Assembly (NCBI GenBank): GCA_947463665.1
Contig: CANHUD010000027.1
Span: 1 to 15,633 of the forward strand
Length of the DNA stretch: 15,633 nt
Direction: 5' to 3'
Source: Sphingobacteriales bacterium
GTDB lineage: Bacteria; Bacteroidota; Bacteroidia; Chitinophagales; Chitinophagaceae
Below, in pieces: positions 7,662-14,604 of this stretch. Every line of letters starts with the position of its first letter. Position 1 is the first letter of the stretch. The position numbers and the translations under genes are program-made. Under the pieces are notes generated by a model, which was not told the origin of the DNA, did no database searches, and worked only from the letters and a program-made list of their open reading frames with translations.

Positions 7662-10031
7662 TCAAGGTTTTTTTACCTGTACTGTTTCGGATTGAACGGA
7701 GCCTCTGAACTGAATTTCGAGTTTCGGGGGCTCCTCTCCGCTGAAGGAGCAATCGGCCACCACCTTATGTACACCTCTGGAGATGGCAGGCAGCGCTGCG
7801 GGAAGTCGGACGGTCTGAAGTAACCGGCCTCTTGCATTGGTGATCCGGATCTCTCCATTTGGGTTACATACCAATGACTCACCTGCTTTCAGTTCAACGG
7901 GCAGTGTTACTTCGTTATAGTTATCGAAAACGAGTCGGATATCTTTGGCGGATCCTTCTTTTCCATTGGCATAGATCCGCAGTTGAAGAGGCTGGTCATT
8001 CCATGTTTGCTGATAATCAAAGCTGGTAGCGGTAGGTTCACCCGGCTGGCGGATGTAAAATTCCCGAATCAGGGCCGGAGAAGTTTGATATTCCGTCAGT
8101 TGCCATTGTTGTTCATTCAGGCGTTGCAGATGAAATTCTTTTTTAGGGTTTTTCATTCGTTCTCTTTGTTCGTCGGAAAAAGAGTTGGAATGTCGGGCGG
8201 TTTCCCATTCCTGTATGGCATTCATCAATGCATCGGTATCCGGATTTCCCCGGAGGGCGTTGGGGTTGGCCACCAGTGCAAATCCGGCGGCATAACCGGC
8301 TGCCCGGGCCAGCATCCATTCCATTTCTTCCATGGATGTTCCTTCGGTCATCAGATACCAGCCCAGCATGTGTGGCATATAGTTTCTTGCGAAGAGGGCC
8401 TGGTTATCAATTCTGTACTGCTGCATGCTTTCCCTGAAGCCTCCATACCAGGGTTCTCCCCAGTTATAGAGTGAACCGGAGTGCCAGAAAAAGGTTTTGC
8501 TGTTGCTGGTGCCGCAGATAATTTCATGTTTTACTTTATCGAGTACATCACGGGCAAACAATTCCAGCGCATAGTCGCCCTGACCGGAAGCCAGACCGCC
8601 TTCATGACCGTCAAAATCGAAATGCTGCACGCCCGTCTGGTTGAGAAAGTCGGCGAATTTTCCCGCCATTTCGCGCTGCATATGGATATCCGGATAGAAA
8701 ACATTGTACGGATGATCGAATAGTTTTCCGGCTGTGCTGCCTTTGGCATGTGCGGATGGTCGGGTTCCGAAGGCCCCGCGCTGGCAGTCGAGCAGCGTGT
8801 AGGGGAAACTATCGGATACTTTTTTATACCGGATGATTTCATCGCCGATTTTAACGGAATGGAGAAAATCGAAATTAGTCTGACGGAAGATATCGGGCGA
8901 AGCCACTATTATTTCTTTGGCAGCGGCATCTATATCTTTTTCCACGGTGGTGGTACCTGTTACACTCAGGCGTTTATCGGGCACCGGTGTAATGTATGGA
9001 TCGTTGGTATTGATGAAATTGGAGAGCATGTGAACACCCGTCATGATTCCTGCATTACGGGCTTTATCTACACAGGCTTTCATACCCGGCCAGCCTGTTG
9101 GGAAATCTTTTTTATCGAGGATGAAATGGCCCCAGCTGTCAAAGGGGCCGGGGTGGTAGAGCGACATCAGTCCGGCTTTTCGGGTATAGCCAATCAGGGA
9201 ATCCATATTATTTTCCGAGAACGAAGAGATGAGATAGGATTGGTTGAAATACGGTGATTTTTTAAACCAGACACCTTTGATGGTAGGATGTGGCAGTCCC
9301 TCTGCCAGCTCGATCTGTTCGATGCGGTCAAGGGTTTCAGGTTCTTTGCAGCTGAATAAGGCGATCTTACTACCCACAATGGTTTCTCCTTTGAGGGGGG
9401 CTACCGGCATGTTTTTCACCTGACCGTTCCAGGCATCCACGAAGCGGGGTTTATCCCGGTTAATAGAATACGCCTGGATCAGGCTGCCCCAGGGACGCGG
9501 CTCTGCTGCCAGTCCGCGAGTGAACGTGCTGCCTTCATTGTTCGGAAGAGCTCCTCCCAGTGTTTTGGTATTAAGTACTTGCAAGCCGATGGACAGTTCT
9601 TTTTCCCGGACTACTCCGATTACTTCACCTACGATCGCTGAAATGGTGGTGGGATATGGACCCCAGATGGCTGCATCGATTTTAGCGGCCGGCTCGGCCC
9701 GGGTGATTTCAAAAACAAGGTGGGTATTTTTCTTTCGGACGGCAATTTCTACCGATAACCCTTCCGGATAGCGCAAGAGCATTTTAGCTCCTCCTGTCAG
9801 GTATTGAGCCTGAACAGGTGTGAGCCTGCGGGCACCTGAAACCAGTGTCAGCAGAGAGGTTGTGGTATCGCTGCTCAGATAATTTTTCTGAAGCCGAAGA
9901 TTCTTGATCGCCGTTAACCGGGCTGATTTATCCAGCTCCAGCTGCAGCTCATCTGCTTTATACGTGATTTGAGAACGAGCGGTGGAAGCCATCAGGATAC
10001 CTGACAATACGATACAGGATAATTTTAGCAT
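7662..10031 (-). CDS. Secreted putative glycosidase of an unrecognised family, paralogue A
   Basis: The 789-residue product has a signal peptide (1-20, ARS before Gln21). An N-terminal beta-rich region (about 22-255) contains WGPYPTTI (123-130) and VLNTKTLGG (152-160). A probable (beta/alpha)8 barrel begins near 262 with YFNQSYLISSFS and includes SLYHPGPFDSWG (290-301), GMKACVDKARNAGIMTGVHM (316-335), HFDFDGHEGG (470-479) and YNWGEPWYGGFRES (522-535). A small domain at about 362-440 interrupts the barrel. A beta-rich tail follows from about 630. D474, E477 and E526 are acidic residues conserved in the neighbouring paralogue, so they are catalytic candidates. I cannot assign a CAZy family; glycosidase is inferred from architecture, export and context. 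The gene starts 38 bases after the paralogue's stop, which indicates an operon. It converges with GH89 with no room for a terminator. Confidence 0.72.
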   Translation of the reverse strand: MLKLSCIVLSGILMASTARSQITYKADELQLELDKSARLTAIKNLRLQKNYLSSDTTTSLLTLVSGARRLTPVQAQYLTGGAKMLLRYPEGLSVEIAVRKKNTHLVFEITRAEPAAKIDAAIWGPYPTTISAIVGEVIGVVREKELSIGLQVLNTKTLGGALPNNEGSTFTRGLAAEPRPWGSLIQAYSINRDKPRFVDAWNGQVKNMPVAPLKGETIVGSKIALFSCKEPETLDRIEQIELAEGLPHPTIKGVWFKKSPYFNQSYLISSFSENNMDSLIGYTRKAGLMSLYHPGPFDSWGHFILDKKDFPTGWPGMKACVDKARNAGIMTGVHMLSNFINTNDPYITPVPDKRLSVTGTTTVEKDIDAAAKEIIVASPDIFRQTNFDFLHSVKIGDEIIRYKKVSDSFPYTLLDCQRGAFGTRPSAHAKGSTAGKLFDHPYNVFYPDIHMQREMAGKFADFLNQTGVQHFDFDGHEGGLASGQGDYALELFARDVLDKVKHEIICGTSNSKTFFWHSGSLYNWGEPWYGGFRESMQQYRIDNQALFARNYMPHMLGWYLMTEGTSMEEMEWMLARAAGYAAGFALVANPNALRGNPDTDALMNAIQEWETARHSNSFSDEQRERMKNPKKEFHLQRLNEQQWQLTEYQTSPALIREFYIRQPGEPTATSFDYQQTWNDQPLQLRIYANGKEGSAKDIRLVFDNYNEVTLPVELKAGESLVCNPNGEIRITNARGRLLQTVRLPAALPAISRGVHKVVADCSFSGEEPPKLEIQFRGSVQSETVQVKKP

Positions 10032-10069
10032 AGCAGTAGATTAAACTGGTTGAGAATGAAGGGACGTGA

Positions 10070-12526
10070 TTATTTTTTAGACGGAGAAGCAGGCTTTTTT
10101 AGCAATTCCGGAGTGCCCACTGTTTTACATTCAACGTAAATCGGTGGATGACTGTGAGAGGCAACAACTGCTTCTATAAAAACGGTATTGACCCCGTTTT
10201 GCACCTTCGGTATTGGTGAAGGAAGAGAAATAGACTGTAGGAGCCGCCAGTTTTTATCATAGAGTTGGGCCATATTTTGATGGGTAATTTTCAGGATCTG
10301 ATCAGGTTCCAACCCGAATGGAATACTAACCTTTTCAGATTCATTGATTCGTATTTTTATAGAACGAACAGGGCCGGCCGATTCAGTCTTAGCTAACTTC
10401 AGCTGTAAGGTGAGAGAAAGAGACTGTTCAGCGTAGGGATTATGAAATGCTACTCCCCTTGTGCCTGGATTTTCTGAAGAGGGAGTGGGTGAAACCGTGA
10501 ATCGCTGTATATGTAAGGGAGAAAGTTCCCATTTATCATCTGCCAGTTGTTCCAGATGGAATTCCTGCTGGATGTTTTCCATTCGTTTCTTTTGTTCCGG
10601 TGAAAATACCCCCAACATTCGGGCTGTTTCCCAGGTACGGATGGCCCTAAAGATCGCGTCACTTGCTTCGTTGGCAGACACTTGCTTTAGGTTTACATTG
10701 AACGCGAATCCCGCATCAAAGCCTGCAGCGCGTGCCAGTAACCATTCCGCATCCTCCACACTGGTCTGTGCATTCATACTGAACCAGCCCAGCATAGAAG
10801 GCAGGTAATTTCGTCTGAAATAATCCTGATTCATGAGACGGTATTGGGTCTGGCTTTCCCGAAAACCTGCATACCAGGGTTCACCCCAGTTATAGCGGGT
10901 ATTGATATGCCAGTTGTAATGACTGCTTCCGCTTGCATCATTGATGACAGATCCCTTAAGCGCTGGCGTGAGTTTTTCGTACCAGGCTTTGGTAAACAGG
11001 TTGATCGCGTATTGTCCCATAGCAGAAGCAGTTGTTCCTTCCAGTCCGTCAAATGAAATTTGCCTGATCCCGGTTTCATTGCAAAAGCGGGCCAGTTGGT
11101 GTGCAATTTCTTCAGAAAGTTCTGTATTGGTAAGAAAAACTTTATATCCGTGATCCATTAATTTGTCAACAGATACTCCTTTTGCATGATGAGCAGGTTT
11201 TGTTCCATAAGCACCCCGGATACATTCCAACAATTGCCAGGGGGCAGCAGCAGAAACTTCTTTGTAGCGAATGATTTCATTTCCTATTCGGACGGATCGC
11301 AGGGAATTATTCTGCATCTGGTTGAAAAAAACAGGTGATTCAAGGGTAATAATCTGTGTGGCATCATCGATCCCCTGTGTAAGGGTACTTGTTCCAACAA
11401 CCGCCAGACGCTTGTCTGGAATGGGGGTTACATAGGGATCATTGGTGTTGATAAAATTCGACAATGTATGAACGCCGAGATGAATTCCTTTTGCGTTGGC
11501 TCTGTCAACACAGTTCTTCATGCTTATCCAGTTCTGAGGGAATGCATCTTCAAGAAGGGAATAACTTCCCCAGGATTTGAATGGGTGACCGTGATACAGG
11601 TATTTCAAACCGGCTTTTGCTGTCAGTTCCAGTGCATCGTCCAGTGTTTGTTCACTGAATCCGATGATGAGGTAAGAAGCCGTTGCATCCCGGGCCGTTT
11701 TGATCCATTCACCATTGAGTTTGGGATGTGGTAAGTTTTCTGCCTGTTCAATCGTGCGAATGGTTTCCAGCACTTTCGTGGGCGCACAGCCAAACAAGGC
11801 GATCCTGCTGCCCTTTATGCCCCCATCTGCATAAGCAGGTGATGTGTACTGGGTATGTCCCCAGTTAGGAATGATTCTGTCGGCAGCACGATTACGGGTA
11901 TAGGCTTGCAGAACACTGCCCTTATCCGTAGCCTTTGCTGTTTGACCCCGGTACAGTTTTTCGTTCTTTTCACTGACTTTAATATCAATCAGACTTTCTG
12001 TGTCAAAAATATTGAAGGAAGGGTCGTTGTCGTTGAGTTCAGTAGGATAGCCGCCCAGTGTTTTAACATTAAGCGCCTGTATGCCCAGTGCAAATTCATG
12101 ATTTCTGACAACTCCCACGGTTTCGCCGATGATTTCACGGATAGAAGTGGCAAATGGGCCCCACACTATCCAGTCAATTTTTTGAGGATCCGAAATTGCT
12201 GTAAGTTCAAAAGAAATATAGGAAGATTTTTTCACTACTGTTACAACAGCTGACAGGGAGCGCTGGGCGTAATAAAGCGTAAGCATGTTGCCATCTGCCT
12301 TCATGGATATCGGTTCTTCTATTTTGTCTGAAACAGATAAGCGTAACAAGGGAGTTGCCTGATCTCCTGGATGATACTCGCGTTTTTTTTGTTTATCGAA
12401 AAAACTGACAACATATCCTTTTTCATTTAGCGTCACGCGAAAATCAGCCGTTTCGAATGGTTTAGATTGAGCCCGGGTAGGGAGACAGAGGGAAAGAAAA
12501 AGAAGTGTGATAAAATATTTGTTCAT
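10070..12526 (-). CDS. Secreted putative glycosidase of an unrecognised family, paralogue B
   Basis: The 818-residue product has a signal peptide (1-19, TRA before Gln20). It has the same architecture as its downstream neighbour: an N-terminal beta region with WGPFATSIREIIGE (122-135) and ALNVKTLGG (151-159), then a probable barrel with YLYHGHPFKSWG (309-320), GVHTLSNFINTNDPY (351-365), SFDGLEG (491-497) and YNWGEPWYAGFRES (545-558). The inserted small domain lies at about 381-455 and a longer beta-rich tail runs from about 650. Identity to the neighbour is high in the barrel: 25 of 31 residues in the segment starting GVHTLSNF. D493, E496 and E549 correspond to D474, E477 and E526 there, while Ser491 replaces an Asp. 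It is first in a two-gene leftward operon after a susD terminator, and a decayed gene tail ends about 10 bases before its ATG. Function is inferred, not recognised. Confidence 0.72.
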   Translation of the reverse strand: MNKYFITLLFLSLCLPTRAQSKPFETADFRVTLNEKGYVVSFFDKQKKREYHPGDQATPLLRLSVSDKIEEPISMKADGNMLTLYYAQRSLSAVVTVVKKSSYISFELTAISDPQKIDWIVWGPFATSIREIIGETVGVVRNHEFALGIQALNVKTLGGYPTELNDNDPSFNIFDTESLIDIKVSEKNEKLYRGQTAKATDKGSVLQAYTRNRAADRIIPNWGHTQYTSPAYADGGIKGSRIALFGCAPTKVLETIRTIEQAENLPHPKLNGEWIKTARDATASYLIIGFSEQTLDDALELTAKAGLKYLYHGHPFKSWGSYSLLEDAFPQNWISMKNCVDRANAKGIHLGVHTLSNFINTNDPYVTPIPDKRLAVVGTSTLTQGIDDATQIITLESPVFFNQMQNNSLRSVRIGNEIIRYKEVSAAAPWQLLECIRGAYGTKPAHHAKGVSVDKLMDHGYKVFLTNTELSEEIAHQLARFCNETGIRQISFDGLEGTTASAMGQYAINLFTKAWYEKLTPALKGSVINDASGSSHYNWHINTRYNWGEPWYAGFRESQTQYRLMNQDYFRRNYLPSMLGWFSMNAQTSVEDAEWLLARAAGFDAGFAFNVNLKQVSANEASDAIFRAIRTWETARMLGVFSPEQKKRMENIQQEFHLEQLADDKWELSPLHIQRFTVSPTPSSENPGTRGVAFHNPYAEQSLSLTLQLKLAKTESAGPVRSIKIRINESEKVSIPFGLEPDQILKITHQNMAQLYDKNWRLLQSISLPSPIPKVQNGVNTVFIEAVVASHSHPPIYVECKTVGTPELLKKPASPSKK

Positions 12527-12536
12527 CTGTTTACAT

Positions 12537-12740
12537 TCAGTTTAGCTTTTCAATTAGTTGTAAGTCCGTGTTTAATGGTTTTTTACCGGCTTTTACATAC
12601 TGCTCAAATCTTCTCCTGTATTCTTTTACAAATGCTTTTTTACTAATTCAAAACTCAGCAACTGATCCGCATTGCCTTTTTCATCTGGCAGTTTGAATCA
12701 TTCAGAAATAGGGATCCCTGTTGTTTAAAAAATCCAGCAC
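12537..12740 (-). pseudogene. Decayed C-terminal tail of an unidentified gene
   Basis: Three short frames on the minus strand read as successive pieces of one protein tail. The first (12740 down to 12681) carries VLDFLNNRDPYF, a stop, then MIQTAR. The second (12697 down to 12629) carries FKLPDEKGNADQLLSFELVK. The third (12647 down to 12537) is 36 codons long, carries KAFVKEYRRRFEQYVKAGKK and stops with TGA. The second and third frames join exactly if the six-A run (minus strand, 12636-12641) once had seven A residues, giving ...FELVKKAFVKEY.... At least one further indel and an in-frame TGA separate the first and second pieces. The composition is strongly protein-like and the final stop lies 10 bases before the next gene's ATG, as a real upstream operon gene would. 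I cannot name the parent family. The alternative is chance, since each piece is short. Confidence 0.5.
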
Positions 12741-12742
12741 AG

Positions 12743-12778
12743 AAAAAAGGCCGGGGTTTATGATCCTCCCCGGCCTTT
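12743..12778 (-). terminator. Rho-independent terminator after susD
   Basis: A perfect 11-bp stem (12746-12756 with 12768-12778, AAAGGCCGGGG/CCCCGGCCTTT) has an 11-base loop. On its left side is a run of six A residues (12743-12748), which reads leftward as six T residues. It begins 13 bases after the susD stop codon. It should separate susCD transcription from the two downstream glycosidase-like genes, at least in part. Confidence 0.88.
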
Positions 12779-12791
12779 CTAAAAAACTTGC

Positions 12792-14588
12792 TTATTGCAG
12801 GGGATCAAACCCACCTCCGGGCCATCCGTTGGTTTGTTTCAGCTTGGGATTTCGAGCCATAACAGCCTGAGGGATGTCAAAGAAATAGTATTTGTCCTGA
12901 TAATTGATTTTAACACCTGTCTGGCCAGGTCTTCCAGCACCTTCTTCCACACTGATCGGATCAACTTTAAAATAGGTACTGTATTGTACCGGATCATTCA
13001 GATTGATTCTGCCGTCCTGCACTCTTCTCTCCAGTTCGATACGGTCAGCCAGAATTTCATTGTTAGCAGTAACCAGGCCATTGAAAGCTGCCGTCCGCGT
13101 AATAAAGAAGCCGGTTCTTTCTTTACCATTTAATCGTGCATAGAGTCTGCGCCTTCTGAAATCAACCACTCGTTTATTTTCAAAAGCCAGTTCGATCATC
13201 CGCTCATTCAGAATGGCTTCACGCATGGCGGATTTATTGGATTCGATGCCAGCATCCAATCCATACCTTCCGTCTTTATTGTCGATGCCTGCACGTTGTC
13301 TGATAGAGAATAAATGGTTCAGGGCTTCGCTACCGCGACCCACCTCATTGGCTGCTTCCGCAAGATTGAGCAATAATTCTGCATAGCGCATTTCAATCCA
13401 GGGAACGGTACTGACCCTTGCCTGTGCAATATCATAATCTGTTCGAACTGCTTTTCTGCTATGCATGCTACTAACCGTAATGTTAGCATCCGGTGTTCCT
13501 ATATGATCCTGAAAGGTCCAGTGCTGAGGACTGGTTTTGAAAGGTGAAACATCCCGGATCGGATAATTGGCACCATTCCAGGCAACCGTTGCTGCCAGTC
13601 GCGGATCACGGTCGCGCCAGAATACAACCGGATCATAAGCATAATTGCTGGATGTATTGATTTTTTTACCATCAAGCATAGGGAATGCATCTACCAGTTC
13701 TCTGGTTGGATTATCGGTTCTGCCGCCACATACACCGGAAATAACGCAGGGACGAACCTGCGCGTCGCGTAGGTGACTTACATCAGAATTGAACAACCGA
13801 ACCCAGATAATTTCGCGGTTGGTGGAATTATCGTCAAAGAAAAGTTGTTCAAAGTTTGTATGTAGTCCTTTACCAATACCATCGAGACTGGTCTTTGCAG
13901 CCACTAAAGCGTCGTAGGCTGCCTGCCATCTGTTCCGGGACTGATTGGGATCAAACTGCTCACTGGCATAATGCAGCAGAATTCGTCCTTTGTAAGCCAT
14001 CGCCAGTCCTTTATAGATCCTGCCGAAATCTTCACCCGAATAGTTATTAGGCAAAAGAGTGGCGGCTTCGTCCAGATCTTTGATGATCTGAGCAACGGTT
14101 TCGGTGGTGCTGTTTCTGGGCAGATTGTATTCACTGCTCAGCTGCTGGTCACTCAATACAAGCGGAACACCTCCGTAGATAGTAACCAGTTGCCAGTAAA
14201 GATGGGCTCTGAAAAAGAGGGCCTGACCGCGCATGGGATCGGTATCTGCTTTGGGAAGAGAACCCGCTTTCAATCCATCCAGAAAAACATTGATTTCACG
14301 TATCTGCGTATAGAGCGATGTATACTGGGTTTGAGAGAAATCCAGTAATCGTCCATACATCAAACCGGTATTACCGAAGGCTGCTTCATCGGAGCTTCCG
14401 CCCTGTCCCCACTGCCAGGTTGGATTGGCAATGACGTAGATTCTATTGAGATTGGCACGGGCAAGGTTGATATCGTTCAGTACTTTATCGCTGGTGATGT
14501 TGGATAGGTTTGTTTTATCCATTACTTTCTCACAGGAAGAAAATAACAGAGCTACAAACACCAACACACATGAATATATTCTGATCAT
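12792..14588 (-). CDS. susD: SusD/RagB-family outer-membrane glycan-binding lipoprotein
   Basis: The 598-residue product has a lipoprotein signal ending at FSSC (Cys19). It shows the SusD pattern: an N-terminal helical region, the RGQALFFRAHLYWQLVTIYG motif (120-139) followed by GVPLV, NPTRELVDAFPMLDGKK (293-309), a RYAELLLNLAEAANEVGRG helix and IRQRAGI segment, and the terminal FFDIPQAVMARNPKLKQ-type ending. SusD proteins sit on the cell surface, bind the glycan and close over the partner TonB-dependent transporter. The gene starts 16 bases after the SusC stop, the usual tight arrangement. Family is certain; the ligand cannot be read from sequence. The symbol is used in the family sense. Confidence 0.95.
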   Translation of the reverse strand: MIRIYSCVLVFVALLFSSCEKVMDKTNLSNITSDKVLNDINLARANLNRIYVIANPTWQWGQGGSSDEAAFGNTGLMYGRLLDFSQTQYTSLYTQIREINVFLDGLKAGSLPKADTDPMRGQALFFRAHLYWQLVTIYGGVPLVLSDQQLSSEYNLPRNSTTETVAQIIKDLDEAATLLPNNYSGEDFGRIYKGLAMAYKGRILLHYASEQFDPNQSRNRWQAAYDALVAAKTSLDGIGKGLHTNFEQLFFDDNSTNREIIWVRLFNSDVSHLRDAQVRPCVISGVCGGRTDNPTRELVDAFPMLDGKKINTSSNYAYDPVVFWRDRDPRLAATVAWNGANYPIRDVSPFKTSPQHWTFQDHIGTPDANITVSSMHSRKAVRTDYDIAQARVSTVPWIEMRYAELLLNLAEAANEVGRGSEALNHLFSIRQRAGIDNKDGRYGLDAGIESNKSAMREAILNERMIELAFENKRVVDFRRRRLYARLNGKERTGFFITRTAAFNGLVTANNEILADRIELERRVQDGRINLNDPVQYSTYFKVDPISVEEGAGRPGQTGVKINYQDKYYFFDIPQAVMARNPKLKQTNGWPGGGFDPLQ

Positions 14589-14604
14589 AAATAATAAGTT
14601 TGTT

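Noticed and set aside
7664..7677. A possible terminator formed by GGTTTTTTTACC at the GH89/paralogue A junction
   Set aside because: Only three base pairs can form; there is no real stem.
7662..12526. Naming the paralogous pair as a specific clan D type family such as GH36 or GH31
   Set aside because: The barrel-like rhythm is suggestive, but none of the diagnostic motifs of those families can be seen, so the name would be a guess.
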